DNA of 64,000 nt from Brachybacterium aquaticum (lineage in GTDB: Bacteria; Actinomycetota; Actinomycetes; Actinomycetales; Dermabacteraceae): contig NZ_JACHLZ010000001.1 in assembly GCF_014204755.1 (NCBI RefSeq), forward strand, positions 2,046,001 to 2,110,000. The letters run 5' to 3'. The notes beneath the pieces were generated by a model. The model saw only the letters and a program-made list of their open reading frames with translations, did no database searches and was not told the origin of the DNA. A program made the translations under genes and the position numbers. The stretch's first letter is position 1. Each line of letters begins with the position of its first letter. Shown here piece after piece: positions 51,044-60,166 of this stretch.

Positions 51044-51763
51044 TCAGCTGCCGCGTCGGGACAGGAGCAGGTCCTCGCCCTGGACGTGGACCTCCAGGTC
51101 GTCGAGCGAGGTGACCAGGGCGTCCGCGAGCGGGGACAGCTCCCCGGCCGGGGTGGTGCTGGTCACGGCGACGGTGCGGGCACCGGCTGCGGTGCCGGAG
51201 CGCAGCCCGCCGACGGAGTCCTCGATGACGACGGTCCGGCCGGGCTCGACGCCCAGGCGCTCGGCGCCGAGGAGGTACGGCTCGGGGTCGGGCTTGCCGC
51301 GGGTGACCTGGTCGGCCGTGACCAGGTGCGCGGGGACGGCGAGGCCGGTGCGGGCCCAGCGGGCCTCGAACAGGGGCCGGGTGCAGGAGGTGACGATCGT
51401 CCAGGTGGGACGGCCGACCTGCTCGGCGGCGGCGTCCAGCTCGGCGAGGAGGCGCTCGGTGCCGGGCAGCACGACGATCCCCTCGACGTCGCTGCTCTCG
51501 AGCTCCTCGATGCGGGAGTGGGCGTCGGCGAGCTCCTGCTCGGTGAGCTCCGGCAGGACCTCGGTGAGGACCTGGCGCGCGGGCTTGCCGTGCTGGGCGT
51601 GGCCGAAGGTGAGGTCGGCGCCGAGCTCGCGGAAGAGCTGGTTCCAGGACCGCTCGACGGCGGGGCCGGAGTCGATGAGGGTGCCGTCCATGTCCAGCAG
51701 CAGTGCGCCGGTGGTCAGCGGCAGCGACTGCTCGTCGTGGGTGGTGCCCGTGGGAGAGGTCAT
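51044..51763 (-). CDS. HAD-superfamily phosphatase (beta-phosphoglucomutase-like)
   Basis: This 239-aa protein is a HAD hydrolase with a helical cap: motif I LLLDMDGTLID (about 21-31), motif II TIVTSCT, motif III GKPDPEPYLLGAERLG and motif IV VVIEDSVGGLRSG. This pattern is that of sugar-phosphate phosphatases (GS1/YniC-like) or phosphoglucomutases; a substrate cannot be named. CATCCT lies 7 nt before the ATG, so it may be leaderless. It is divergent from azlC. Confidence 0.85.
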   Translation of the reverse strand: MTSPTGTTHDEQSLPLTTGALLLDMDGTLIDSGPAVERSWNQLFRELGADLTFGHAQHGKPARQVLTEVLPELTEQELADAHSRIEELESSDVEGIVVLPGTERLLAELDAAAEQVGRPTWTIVTSCTRPLFEARWARTGLAVPAHLVTADQVTRGKPDPEPYLLGAERLGVEPGRTVVIEDSVGGLRSGTAAGARTVAVTSTTPAGELSPLADALVTSLDDLEVHVQGEDLLLSRRGS

Positions 51764-51822
51764 GCGCCCCAGGATGGCACAACGGCACGTGGGCGTCCCG
51801 GCGTCGTCGCCGCAGGTGATCG

Positions 51823-51828
51823 TAGAGT
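51823..51828 (+). promoter_or_regulatory. -10 box of azlCD
   Basis: TAGAGT, 10 nt before the ATG at 51839. Transcription would begin a few nucleotides before the start codon. There is no Shine-Dalgarno. Confidence 0.4.
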
Positions 51829-51838
51829 GTCGAGCATC

Positions 51839-52642
51839 ATGACCACGGCATCGACGACGCCCGCCGACGGCGCGGGCTCCCCCGCGGGCGGCGCTGGAGG
51901 CTCCGCGACAGGCTCCTCGACGGATGCCCTGCGCAGGATCCGCCGCACGGGCTTCTCGATCGGGCTGGCCACGGGGCTGTACGGCATCAGCTTCGGCGCA
52001 CTGGCGACCGCCTCGGGACTGGACGTGTGGCAGGCGGTGGTGCTCTCGGCGGTGATGTTCACCGGCGGCAGCCAGTTCGCCTTCATCGGGGTGCTCGGCG
52101 GGGGCGGCTCCGCGCTCGGTGCGGCGCTCGCCTCCCTCCTGCTGGGGATCCGCAACACCCTGTACGGCCTGATCCTCGCCCCGTCCCTGCCGCGCGGCGG
52201 GGTGAAGGGCGTCGCCCGCGCGCAGCTGACGATCGATGAGTCCGCGGCGCTGGCCGCCTCGGGCACCACGGTCGAGGAGAAGCGGGCCGGGTTCTGGTCC
52301 GCCGGGGTGTGGGTGTACGTCTTCTGGAACCTGTTCACCCTGGTGGGCGCCTTCGCGGGGCAGTACATCGCCGACCCGTCGGCCTGGGGGCTCGACGCGG
52401 CGGCCGCCGGTGCGTTCCTCGCGCTGCTGTGGCCGCGACTGCGCACCGGGGACGCGGTGGCGATCGCGGTCGCCGCGGCGTTCGTGGCGCTGGTGACCAC
52501 GCCGGTGCTGCCCGCGGGCCTGCCGGTACTCGCCGCCTCGCTGGTCGCGGTGGTCGCGGGACTGCTCCCCCACCGTCAGGGCCTGGCGAGCACGGGAGAG
52601 AGGTCGGCGGAGCGGCCGGAGGACGAGGAGGGGACCCGATGA
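51839..52642 (+). CDS. azlC: AzlC family branched-chain amino-acid exporter subunit
   Basis: This 267-aa membrane protein is the large subunit of an AzlCD-type exporter (BrnFE in corynebacteria for isoleucine, leucine, valine and methionine). After a 30-residue Gly/Ala/Ser tail come about seven helices, with the conserved SIGLATGLYGISFGALA, SAVMFTGGSQFAFIGVLGGGG and LLGIRNTLYGLILAPSL. The stop overlaps azlD by 4 nt, so the subunits are translated together. The exact substrate is inferred. Confidence 0.9.
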   Translation: MTTASTTPADGAGSPAGGAGGSATGSSTDALRRIRRTGFSIGLATGLYGISFGALATASGLDVWQAVVLSAVMFTGGSQFAFIGVLGGGGSALGAALASLLLGIRNTLYGLILAPSLPRGGVKGVARAQLTIDESAALAASGTTVEEKRAGFWSAGVWVYVFWNLFTLVGAFAGQYIADPSAWGLDAAAAGAFLALLWPRLRTGDAVAIAVAAAFVALVTTPVLPAGLPVLAASLVAVVAGLLPHRQGLASTGERSAERPEDEEGTR

Positions 52643-52953
52643 GCCTGCTGTGGATCGCGGTGATCGCCGCGTCGGTGCTGAGCTTCGTGCAGAAGTGGAT
52701 CGGCTACCAGGCCCCGCAGGATGTGCTGGAGGGTCCGCGGATCTCGCGGATCACGACGCTGCTGCCGATCGCACTCCTCGGCGCGCTGGTGGCGACCCAG
52801 ACCGCGGTGAGCGGCGCCGAGATCGTGCTGGATGCGCGCCTGGCCGGGCTCGCCGCCGGGGTGGTGCTGCTGCTCCTGCGCGCCCCGTTCCTCGCGGTGG
52901 TGGTCGGGGCCGCCGTGGTCGCCGCGGCGCTGCGCGCCCTCGGCTGGGCCTGA
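52639..52953 (+). CDS. azlD: AzlD family branched-chain amino-acid exporter subunit
   Basis: This 104-aa protein has three to four transmembrane helices (LWIAVIAASVLSFVQKWIGY, TTLLPIALLGALVATQTAVSG, LAAGVVLLLLRAPFLAVVVGAAVVA), as expected for the small subunit of the AzlCD exporter. The ATG lies in the azlC stop (ATGA). Confidence 0.9.
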   Translation: MSLLWIAVIAASVLSFVQKWIGYQAPQDVLEGPRISRITTLLPIALLGALVATQTAVSGAEIVLDARLAGLAAGVVLLLLRAPFLAVVVGAAVVAAALRALGWA

Positions 52954-52981
52954 CGGCTCGCCGTCAGCTCGCCGGCGGAGC

Positions 52982-53020
52982 GGCCGACGGGGCGGGCGCT
53001 GCGGCCCGGCCCCGTCGGCC
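52982..53020. terminator. Terminator between azlD and the small membrane protein gene
   Basis: GGCCGACGGGGC (52982-52993) and its complement (53009-53020) form a perfect 12-bp stem with a 15-nt loop. Like the hairpin at 19646-19687, it is made from two inverted copies of the dispersed element, between convergent genes. Confidence 0.65.
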
Positions 53021-53061
53021 CCGGCTCAGCCGCGGACTTTGGCGGTGGCGGTGACGGGGAC

Positions 53062-53496
53062 TCAGCCTCGGGCGGCGGCGGTGCGCTTGGACGCCTCGAT
53101 CGCGCGGCGGGTCGACAGCCGGGCGTTCCTGCGATCGCGCATCGCGTCGTAGGCCAGCGCCAGGCGGAACCATGCCCGCCAGTCGTCCTGCACCCCGTCG
53201 GCCGCGGTCTCCCCCTCCAGCGCCTCCCGCGCCGCCTCGAACTCGGCGGCCGGATCCTCGGCGATCGCGTCGGCAGGGGGCTCGTAGCGGGAAGCGAGAT
53301 CGCCCGAGGCGAGGCCGAAGAGCACCTCGCGCCAGGTGACCCACACGGTCAGCGCCAGCAGCAGCACGATGCCGAGGGCGAGGCCCCAGCCGACTGCTCC
53401 GCCGACCCTCACGAAGCCCCAAGCGATCCAGCCCAGGCCCCAGGCATAGGCGGCGGTGATCAGCAGCAGCGCTGCGACGAGCAGCTTCTGGCGCAT
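53062..53496 (-). CDS. Conserved small membrane protein of unknown function (next to dapB)
   Basis: This 144-aa protein has two transmembrane helices (about 5-27 and 33-55; LLVAALLLITAAYAWGLGWI and GWGLALGIVLLLALTVWVTW) and a soluble C-terminus (DDWRAWFRLALAYDAMRDRRNARLSTR in two halves) that looks like a single tetratricopeptide-like helix pair. I do not recognise a characterised family. The ATG at 53496 follows the dapB stop by 10 nt, so it is probably co-transcribed with dapB. Confidence 0.75.
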   Translation of the reverse strand: MRQKLLVAALLLITAAYAWGLGWIAWGFVRVGGAVGWGLALGIVLLLALTVWVTWREVLFGLASGDLASRYEPPADAIAEDPAAEFEAAREALEGETAADGVQDDWRAWFRLALAYDAMRDRRNARLSTRRAIEASKRTAAARG

Positions 53497-53506
53497 CCGG
53501 GCGGCC

Positions 53507-54295
53507 TCAGCCGAGGTCCATGTAGCCGTCCAGCCCCACGGTGAGGCCGGGGTGGGCGGCAACCTCGCGCACGCCCAGCAGCACGCCGGGCATGAAGCTG
53601 ACGCGGTCGAAGGAGTCGTGGCGCAGCACGAACTGCTCCCCCACCCCGCCGAACTGGACGACCTCGTGGGCGACCAGGCCCTGCTGGCGCACGGCGTGGA
53701 CGTGGATGCCGTCGACGACCGCGCCGCGGGCGCCGTCGGGGTCCTTCTCGGTGGCGTCCGGGACGGGGCCGAGACCGGCGGCGGCGCGGCCGCGGGCGAT
53801 CGCGGCGGCGGTGTGGCGCGCGGTGCCGGAGGGGGCGTCGAGCTTGTTCGGGTGGTGCATCTCGATGATCTCGGCGCTGTCGTAGTAGCGGGCCGCGACC
53901 TCAGCGAAGCGCATGGCGAGCACGGCGCCGATGGCGAAGTTCGGCGCGATGAGCACGCCGATCCCGTCGGCCGCGGCGAGCTGCTCGCGCAGCGCGCCGA
54001 GGGTCTCCTCGGTCCAGCCCGTGGTGCCGACCACGGCGTGGATGCCGTGCTCGACCAGCCAGCGAACGTTCTCGGCGGTGGCGGAGGGGACCGTGAGGTC
54101 GATGGCGATCTCGGCGCCGGCCTCGGTCACCGCGGTCAGGTCGTCGCCGCGGCCCAGCGCCGCGACGAGCTCGAGGTCGGGGGCCTCCTCCACGGCGGTG
54201 CAGGCGGCGGAGCCCATGCGGCCGCGAGCGCCGAGCACGGCGACGCGCAGCGGCTCCTCGGGGGTGGCGGTGCGGGGTGCGGGCTGCGGGGTCAT
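53507..54295 (-). CDS. dapB: 4-hydroxy-tetrahydrodipicolinate reductase
   Basis: DapB (262 aa) reduces the DapA product to tetrahydrodipicolinate with NAD(P)H. The N-terminal nucleotide-binding motif is VAVLGARGRMGSAA; GTTGWTEE, APNFAIGAVLAMRFAE and the catalytic EMHHPNKLDAPSGTA follow, and HDSFDRVSFMPG lies near the C-terminus. All are typical. GAGGAGC precedes the ATG at 54295. It follows the M16 peptidase by 38 nt, a common order after pnp. Confidence 0.97.
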   Translation of the reverse strand: MTPQPAPRTATPEEPLRVAVLGARGRMGSAACTAVEEAPDLELVAALGRGDDLTAVTEAGAEIAIDLTVPSATAENVRWLVEHGIHAVVGTTGWTEETLGALREQLAAADGIGVLIAPNFAIGAVLAMRFAEVAARYYDSAEIIEMHHPNKLDAPSGTARHTAAAIARGRAAAGLGPVPDATEKDPDGARGAVVDGIHVHAVRQQGLVAHEVVQFGGVGEQFVLRHDSFDRVSFMPGVLLGVREVAAHPGLTVGLDGYMDLG

Positions 54296-54333
54296 GGGGT
54301 GCTCCTCGGGGACGGGATGGATGGCGGGCGGGA

Positions 54334-55665
54334 TCAGGACTCCGGGCCGACCTCGACCCGGGTGCTGTAGGAGCGGGCGAGGCGCGCGGCGAGCTCGCGC
54401 ACGGCGGGGACGTCGACCTCGCCGATGCGGGCGAGGGTCTCGTCCACGCTCGTGTAGCGGCCGTGGACCAGCTCGATCGTGCCGAGCCGCCCCATGCGGG
54501 AGCTGGTGTCCTCGAGCCCGAGCGCGAAGGAGCCGGTGATCTGTCCCTTCGCGCGGGCGAGCTCGAGCTCGTCGATGCCCTCGGCGCCCATGCGCTCGAG
54601 CTCCGCGGCGAGCAGCCCGACGACCTGGCCGGTGCGGCCGGGACGGCACGCGGCGTACATGCCGAACAGTCCCGCGTCGCGGTAGCCGGCGCTGAAGGAG
54701 TACACCGAGTAGGCAAGACCCCGCTGCTCGCGCACGGACTGGAACAGGCGCGAGGACATGCCGCCGCCGAGCACGCTCATGAGGATCGACAGGGCGTGAC
54801 GGTCCTCGCTGAGGGCGGTGAGGCCGAGACCGCCGAGGTAGATGTGGTTCTGCTCGGTGGGGCGGGTGAGGCGGCGCGGGGCGAGGGCGGCGACGTCGCC
54901 GGAGGTGCGCGCGGCGCCGGCGAGGCCCTCAAGGCGGGTGGGGCGGCGCGGCAGGGCACCGTCCTCGAGGGTCCAGCCGCCGCGGCGCAGGCCCGCGAGC
55001 AGCAGACCGGCGAGCTCGTCGTGGTCGATGTCACCCACGGCCGTGACCACGAGGTTGTCCGGGCGATAGTGCTCGGCGTAGTGGGCGCGCACGTCCTCGA
55101 TGTCGAGCGCGGAGACGGTCTCCGCCGTGCCCCCGACGGGCCGGCCGAGCGCCGTCTCGGGGCCGAGCACGTCGGCGAGGAAGGTCTCGTAGCCGACGTC
55201 GTTGGGGTCGTCCTCGGCCATGGCGAGCTCCTCGAGGATGACCTCGCGCTCGGTGGCCAGGGCGTCGCCCTCCAGGACGCTGGCGGTGATCATGTCGGTC
55301 AAGACGTCCACGGCCATGGGGACGTCGGCGGAGCGGACCCGCCCGTAGTAGAGGGTGTGCTCCTTGGCGGTGACGGCGTTGGAGTCGCCGCCCACCTCGT
55401 CGAAGGCGGTGGCGATGTCCATCGCGCTGCGGCGCCGGGTGCCCTTGAACAGAAGGTGCTCGAGGACGTGGGTGGAGCCGGCGTGGGCGGGGGCCTCGTC
55501 GCGGGAGCCGACCGGGAGCCACAGGCCGATGCTGGCGCTGCGCACGCTGCGGTCGGTCTGGGTCAGCAGGCGCACGCCGCCGGGCAGGATGCTGCGGCGC
55601 ACCCCGGTGGCGGCGTCGAGCACCACGTCCGAGGCAGGGTCGTCGTACAGGAGGTCAGAAGGCAT
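54334..55665 (-). CDS. M16 family zinc metallopeptidase (processing-peptidase-like)
   Basis: This 443-aa protein is an M16B peptidase. The inverted zinc motif HxxEH is present as HVLEHLLFKG (about 71-75), with the third metal ligand expected in EREVILEELAMAEDD. The inactive second half (GGGMSSRLFQSVREQRGLAYSVYSF) is also typical. It lies directly after pnp, as in most actinobacteria; the substrate is unknown. The ATG at 55665 lacks a ribosome-binding site; AACAAT lies 6 nt upstream. Confidence 0.92.
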   Translation of the reverse strand: MPSDLLYDDPASDVVLDAATGVRRSILPGGVRLLTQTDRSVRSASIGLWLPVGSRDEAPAHAGSTHVLEHLLFKGTRRRSAMDIATAFDEVGGDSNAVTAKEHTLYYGRVRSADVPMAVDVLTDMITASVLEGDALATEREVILEELAMAEDDPNDVGYETFLADVLGPETALGRPVGGTAETVSALDIEDVRAHYAEHYRPDNLVVTAVGDIDHDELAGLLLAGLRRGGWTLEDGALPRRPTRLEGLAGAARTSGDVAALAPRRLTRPTEQNHIYLGGLGLTALSEDRHALSILMSVLGGGMSSRLFQSVREQRGLAYSVYSFSAGYRDAGLFGMYAACRPGRTGQVVGLLAAELERMGAEGIDELELARAKGQITGSFALGLEDTSSRMGRLGTIELVHGRYTSVDETLARIGEVDVPAVRELAARLARSYSTRVEVGPES

Positions 55666-55671
55666 CGATCG

Positions 55672-55677
55672 ATTGTT
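55672..55677 (-). promoter_or_regulatory. Possible leaderless -10 box of the M16 peptidase gene
   Basis: AACAAT, then CGATCG (6 nt), then the ATG on the minus strand. A weaker match than the TANNNT boxes elsewhere, but at the same spacing and with no Shine-Dalgarno. Confidence 0.3.
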
Positions 55678-55762
55678 CCACGAGGCGGGTGGGAGGGAGC
55701 CGAGCCGTTCGTCACGGCCGACGGGGCGCCGGCGCGGCCCGGGTCGGCGGGCCGACATGCGC

Positions 55763-55844
55763 GGAGGGGAGGCGCCCGGTCATGGGCACCTCCCCTCCAG
55801 CGGTCGTCGACCGGGGCCGACGGGTGGATCGCCCGGGGGCGATC
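55763..55844 (-). terminator. Two terminator hairpins after pnp
   Basis: Twelve nucleotides after the pnp stop, GATCGCCC and GGGCGATC (55827-55844) form an 8-bp stem with a 2-nt turn. Further on, 55763-55777 pairs with 55784-55798 over 14 of 15 positions (arm GGAGGGGAGGCGCCC). The pair separates pnp from the M16 gene. Confidence 0.65.
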
Positions 55845-55856
55845 ACACCGCGAGGA

Positions 55857-58133
55857 TCACTCGGCGGTGGTCTCCTCGGAGGCGACCGACTCGGCGGACT
55901 CGGTCGACTCGCCGTTCTCGGCCTCGTCCTCGATCACGGCGAGGGAGATCTTGCCGCGGGCGTCGATCTCGCGGATCTCCACCTCGATCTTCTGACCGAC
56001 CTTGGCGACGTCCTCGACGTTGTCCACCCGCTTGCCGCCGTTGAGCTTGCGCAGCTGGGTGACGTGGAGCAGGCCGTCCTTGCCCGGGGTGAGGGACACG
56101 AAGGCGCCGAAGTCCACCACGCGCACCACGGTGCCGAGGTAGCGCTCGCCGACCTCGGGGACCATCGGGTTGGCGATGGCGTTGACCGCGGAGCGGGCCG
56201 CCTCGGCCGAGGGTCCGTCGGTCGCGCCGATGTAGACGGTGCCGTCGTCCTCGATGGTGATGTCCGCGCCGGTGTCGTCCTGGATCTGGTTGATCATCTG
56301 GCCCTTCGGGCCGATGACCGCGCCGATCTTGTCCACCGGGATGGTGACCGCGAGGACGCGCGGGGCGTGCGGGCTCATCTCGTCGGGGGCGTCGATGGCC
56401 TCCTCGAGCACCGCGAGGATCGCCAGGCGCGCCTCGTGGGCCTGGGACAGCGCACCGGCCAGCACGGAGGCGGGCAGGCCGTCGAGCTTGGTGTCCAGCT
56501 GGATGGCGGTGACGAACTCGGAGGTGCCGGCGACCTTGAAGTCCATGTCGCCGAAGGCGTCCTCGGCGCCGAGGATGTCGGTCAGCGCCGCGTAGCGCTG
56601 CTCGCCGTCGATCTCGCCGGAGATCAGACCCATGGCGATGCCGGCGACCGGGGCGCGCAGCGGCACACCGGCGTTCAGCAGCGACAGGGTCGAGGCGCAG
56701 ACCGAGCCCATCGAGGTGGAGCCGTTGGAGCCCAGCGCCTCGGAGACCTGACGGATCGCGTAGGGGAACTCCTCGCGGCTGGGCAGGACCGGCACGATGG
56801 CGCGCTCGGCGAGCATGCCGTGGCCGATCTCGCGGCGCTTCGGGGAGCCGACGCGACCGGTCTCGCCGGTGGAGTACGGCGGGAAGTTGTAGTGGTGGAT
56901 GTAGCGCTTGCGATCGACCGGCCCGAGAGAGTCGATCTGCTGCTCCATCTTGAGCATGTTCAGCGTGGAGACGCCCAGGATCTGGGTCTCGCCGCGCTGG
57001 AACAGGGCGGAGCCGTGCACGCGCGGGAGCACCTCGACCTCGGCGGAGAGCGCACGGATGTCGCGCAGGCCGCGGCCGTCGATGCGGATGCCGTCGGTGA
57101 GGACCTTGCGGCGCACGACCTGCTTGGTCAGCGAGCGGAACGCACCGGTGACCTCCTTCTCGCGGCCCTCGAGCTCCTTGCCCTCACCGGCCAGCTCGGC
57201 GGTGACCTCGGCCAGCAGCTGCTCGGTGCGCTCCTCGCGCTCCTGCTTCGCGGCGATGGACATGACCTCGGCGAGGCGCTCGGTGGCGGCGCCCTCGACC
57301 ACGGCGTAGGCGTCGTCCTGGTAGTCCAGGAACAGCGGGAACTCGCGCACCGGCTTGGCGGCCTTGGCGGCCAGCTCCTGCTGGGCCACGCACAGGCTGC
57401 GGATGAAGACCTTCGCGGCCTCGAGGCCCTCGGCCACGACGGCCTCGGTCGGGGCGATGGCGCCCTGGTCCTTGATGAGGGTCCAGGCGTTGTCGGTGGC
57501 CTCGGCCTCGACCATCATGATCGCGACGTCGTCGCCGACGATGCGGCCCGCGACGACCATGGAGAACACGGCCTCGTCGAGCTGGGTGAAGGTCGGGAAG
57601 GCGACCCACTGGCCGCCGCCCTGCGCGTCGGGCATGAGGGCGATGCGCACGCCGCCGATCGGGCCGGAGAAGGGCAGGCCCGAGATCTGGGTGGAGGCGG
57701 AGGCGCCGTTGATGCCGACGACGTCGTAGGCGTCGTCGGGGTTGCAGGCCATGACGGTCAGGACGACCTGGACCTCGTTGCGCAGACCCTTGACGAAGGC
57801 GGGGCGCAACGGGCGGTCGGTGAGGCGGGCGGCCAGGATGGCGTCGGTGCCGGGGCGGCCCTCACGACGGAAGAACGAGCCGGGGATGCGGCCCGCGGCG
57901 TACATCCGCTCCTCGACGTCGATGGTGAGGGGGAAGAAGTCGAACTGGTCCTTGGGCTTGTTCGACACGGCGGTCGCCGAGAACACCATGGTGTCGTCGT
58001 CGAGGTAGACGGACACGGCGCCGGCGGCCTGCTGGGCGAGGCGGCCGGTCTCGAAGCGGACCTCGCGGCGCCCGTAGGAGCCGTTGTCGATGACGGCGGT
58101 GGTGGCGGTGATGTCAGGGCCTTCCATGGCCAT
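55857..58133 (-). CDS. pnp: Polyribonucleotide nucleotidyltransferase (PNPase / GpsI)
   Basis: PNPase (758 aa) degrades mRNA phosphorolytically from the 3' end. Two RNase PH-like domains are seen (first [17 protein letters not shown]; second [29 protein letters not shown] in parts), followed by the KH domain ([23 protein letters not shown]) and the S1 domain ([30 protein letters not shown]). The tail is acidic (Glu/Ser). AAGGAG lies 7 nt before the ATG at 58133. It is downstream of rpsO, the classical order. Confidence 0.98.
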   Translation of the reverse strand: MAMEGPDITATTAVIDNGSYGRREVRFETGRLAQQAAGAVSVYLDDDTMVFSATAVSNKPKDQFDFFPLTIDVEERMYAAGRIPGSFFRREGRPGTDAILAARLTDRPLRPAFVKGLRNEVQVVLTVMACNPDDAYDVVGINGASASTQISGLPFSGPIGGVRIALMPDAQGGGQWVAFPTFTQLDEAVFSMVVAGRIVGDDVAIMMVEAEATDNAWTLIKDQGAIAPTEAVVAEGLEAAKVFIRSLCVAQQELAAKAAKPVREFPLFLDYQDDAYAVVEGAATERLAEVMSIAAKQEREERTEQLLAEVTAELAGEGKELEGREKEVTGAFRSLTKQVVRRKVLTDGIRIDGRGLRDIRALSAEVEVLPRVHGSALFQRGETQILGVSTLNMLKMEQQIDSLGPVDRKRYIHHYNFPPYSTGETGRVGSPKRREIGHGMLAERAIVPVLPSREEFPYAIRQVSEALGSNGSTSMGSVCASTLSLLNAGVPLRAPVAGIAMGLISGEIDGEQRYAALTDILGAEDAFGDMDFKVAGTSEFVTAIQLDTKLDGLPASVLAGALSQAHEARLAILAVLEEAIDAPDEMSPHAPRVLAVTIPVDKIGAVIGPKGQMINQIQDDTGADITIEDDGTVYIGATDGPSAEAARSAVNAIANPMVPEVGERYLGTVVRVVDFGAFVSLTPGKDGLLHVTQLRKLNGGKRVDNVEDVAKVGQKIEVEIREIDARGKISLAVIEDEAENGESTESAESVASEETTAE

Positions 58134-58297
58134 GGGGGATCTCCTTGTATCGGGGGTGCCCCTCCGGCGCGGCCTTCGTCACTCACCCGCGGCGGTCAGG
58201 CTGAGCCGGGGCTTCCGGATCGCCTGGTCCGCAGGTCACTGCCGAGGACCGAACCTGGTCGGGGCGGGGTCTGGTCCGCCGACGGGCGGACACACGA

Positions 58298-58333
58298 CAC
58301 CGCCGCCCGCCCGAGGGGCGAGCGGCGGCGGTG
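58298..58333 (-). terminator. Hairpin immediately after rpsO
   Basis: CACCGCCGC (58298-58306) pairs with GCGGCGGTG (58325-58333) over 9 bp, with further GC pairing possible inside. It begins 2 nt past the rpsO stop on the transcribed strand. Such a hairpin between rpsO and pnp can act as terminator and as an RNase-entry site for PNPase control. The rest of the 58134-58335 spacer shows no gene. Confidence 0.6.
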
Positions 58334-58335
58334 GA

Positions 58336-58605
58336 TCACCGGCGAATGCCGAGGCGCTTGATCAGCGCACGGTAACGCTCGATGTCGACTTCCTGGAGGT
58401 ACTTCAGGAGGCGCTTGCGCTGACCGACCAGCAGCATCAGACCGCGGCGCGAGTGGTGGTCGTGCTTGTGGGTCTTGAGGTGCTCGGTCAGGTAGGTGAT
58501 GCGGTGGGTGAGCAGCGCGATCTGGACCTCGGGCGAACCGGTGTCGCCCTCGCCGGTCGCGTACTCCGAGATGATCGCCTGCTTGGTGGCGGTATCGAAG
58601 GCCAT
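58336..58605 (-). CDS. rpsO: 30S ribosomal protein S15
   Basis: S15 (89 aa) binds the central domain of 16S rRNA early in 30S assembly. The sequence is canonical: [40 protein letters not shown] and [32 protein letters not shown] precedes the ATG at 58605. The gene has a 163-nt leader that may carry autoregulation. Confidence 0.98.
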   Translation of the reverse strand: MAFDTATKQAIISEYATGEGDTGSPEVQIALLTHRITYLTEHLKTHKHDHHSRRGLMLLVGQRKRLLKYLQEVDIERYRALIKRLGIRR

Positions 58606-58768
58606 ACTGGTTCTCCTCAGGTCGTTGCGCGGCGCGCCGGGACCTTCTGTCCCGGGCTCTTCCGATGAGCGGGCCCCGGACATGCAGCACCCCGAACGAT
58701 GTGTGAGGGATGCGATGCATGGGGGCGGAGCGCTCTCCGCGGCCGATATGACGGCACCCGGCAGGATA
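58606..58768 (-). promoter_or_regulatory. rpsO leader: promoter, and possible S15-binding structure
   Basis: TATCCT (58768-58763), immediately after the ribF stop, reads as a -10 box and gives a leader of about 150 nt. In the leader CCGGGAC and GTCCCGG (58637-58655) form a perfect 7-bp hairpin with a 5-nt loop, 31 nt before the ATG. S15 represses its own mRNA in many bacteria through unrelated leader structures, so this is a candidate; no known motif was identified. Confidence 0.4.
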
Positions 58769-59785
58769 TCAGCCGGCCGCCCCCGACCGGGAGCGCTCGT
58801 CGGCGAGAGTGCGGCGGGTCACCTCGACGTCCTCGCGCATCTGTGCGACCAGCGCGTCGATGGAGTCGAACTTCAGGGTGGGGCGCTGGAAGTCCACGAA
58901 CTCCAGGCGCAGGGTGTCGCCGTAGAGGTCGTGGTCGTGGGCGCCGAGCACATAGGCCTCGACGGTGCGCTGCGGCGCGCCGTGGGCCTCGAAGGTGGGG
59001 TTCGTGCCGATGGAGATCGTGGCGGGCGCGCCCGTCAGCGGCTCCGTGCCCTCGTGGGCGGGAATCTGGGCGGTCACGGTGGCGTAGCCCGCGTAGACCC
59101 CGTCGGCCGGGATGAGGCCCTGCGGGGCCGGGCCGAGGTTCGCGGTGGGGAAGCCCAGCTCCCTCCCTCGCTGGAAGCCGTGATGGACCACGTCGGTGAC
59201 GGTGTGGAGGCGGCCGAGCGCCTCGTTCGCGGCGCGCACGTCGCCGGCGAGCAGGTCGCGACGGATGCCGGAGGAGGACAGGCGCCCGGTGCCGGCGCCC
59301 TCGGGCCCGAGGTCGTCGACGGTGACGACCTCGAAGCCGTACCGCTCCCCCAGCTCCCGCATGGTGTCGATGGTGCCGGCGTTCGCGCGGCCGAACAGGG
59401 CGTCCTCCCCGAGGACCACGCACTTGGCGCCGAGTCCCTCGACCAGGAAGACCCGCACGAAGTCCTCCGGGGAGTACTGGGCGAAGTCGAGGGTGAAGGC
59501 GAGGTCCAGCACGCCGTGCATCCCGGCGAGCAGCAGCAGGCGGTCGCGGTCCTCGTGACCGGTGAGCAGCGGGGTCGCCGACGGATCGCCCATGACGTGG
59601 CGGGGGTGGGGCCAGAAGGTGAGGGCGACGGGCTCGAGGCCGCGCACCTCGGCGTGGTGGCGCAGCTGGTCCAGCACGTAGCGGTGGCCGCGGTGGACGC
59701 CGTCGTAGTTGCCGATCGAGACCGCGGTCGGGCCGAGCGCGGCGGGCACCTCCTCGACGGAGTGCCAGATGGGCGGGCGGGTCAC
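58769..59785 (-). CDS. ribF: Bifunctional riboflavin kinase / FAD synthetase
   Basis: RibF (338 aa) makes FMN and FAD. The N-terminal adenylyltransferase domain shows [20 protein letters not shown] and [11 protein letters not shown], then [14 protein letters not shown] and the ISSSGIR-like [14 protein letters not shown]. The C-terminal kinase domain has [12 protein letters not shown] (PTAN motif) and [21 protein letters not shown]. The start is a GTG at 59785, with GGAAGGA 12 nt upstream. In related genomes ribF follows truB directly; here an L,D-transpeptidase gene lies between. Confidence 0.95.
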   Translation of the reverse strand: MTRPPIWHSVEEVPAALGPTAVSIGNYDGVHRGHRYVLDQLRHHAEVRGLEPVALTFWPHPRHVMGDPSATPLLTGHEDRDRLLLLAGMHGVLDLAFTLDFAQYSPEDFVRVFLVEGLGAKCVVLGEDALFGRANAGTIDTMRELGERYGFEVVTVDDLGPEGAGTGRLSSSGIRRDLLAGDVRAANEALGRLHTVTDVVHHGFQRGRELGFPTANLGPAPQGLIPADGVYAGYATVTAQIPAHEGTEPLTGAPATISIGTNPTFEAHGAPQRTVEAYVLGAHDHDLYGDTLRLEFVDFQRPTLKFDSIDALVAQMREDVEVTRRTLADERSRSGAAG

Positions 59786-60166
59786 GACGCGGTCAGGTCC
59801 TTCCGGTGCCGGGGAGCTGATGCCCCCTCGCTCGGCCGCACCGGGATCGGGCGCGGCGGCGGGTTCGCCGGTCACACTGTAGCGCCCGGCGGCTGCGGGG
59901 CTCGCGCCGGCCCCTCGTCGAGGCCCCGCCCCGGCCCCTGCGCGGACGTGCGCGACGACCAGCGCATGGGCCTGTGCGAGCACGCGCACCCCTGAGGTTC
60001 CTGTTCGCGGGCCGTTGCCCAGCTGTGACGAAGGACGGCCCGAGGCTCCTGCCCTGCTGCACAGGAACCCGTTATCCTGGCCGCCAAGGCGGCGCCGGGG
60101 AGGGACCCCTGTGTCCTCCTGCGAGAGCGGGGGCACCACGACGGCCGTCGAGAACGGATCTCATCC
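59786..60166. other. Divergent spacer ribF / L,D-transpeptidase
   Basis: 381 nt without a supportable gene. On the minus strand TACAGT (59881-59876) may be a -10 for ribF (leader about 85 nt). On the plus strand TATCCT (60073-60078) may serve the transpeptidase (leader about 80 nt). A nested inverted repeat (next entry) lies beside the latter. Confidence 0.4.
59996..60069. repeat. Nested inverted repeat upstream of the L,D-transpeptidase
   Basis: Outer arms GGTTCCTGT (59996-60004) and ACAGGAACC (60061-60069), inner arms GGGCCGT (60009-60015) and ACGGCCC (60035-60041), all perfect. The right outer arm ends 3 nt before the putative -10 (60073-60078). It could be an operator or an RNA structure. 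Confidence 0.5.

Noticed and set aside
55689-58361. An 890-codon plus-strand frame antisense to pnp
   Set aside because: Shadow of pnp, which is unmistakable on the other strand.
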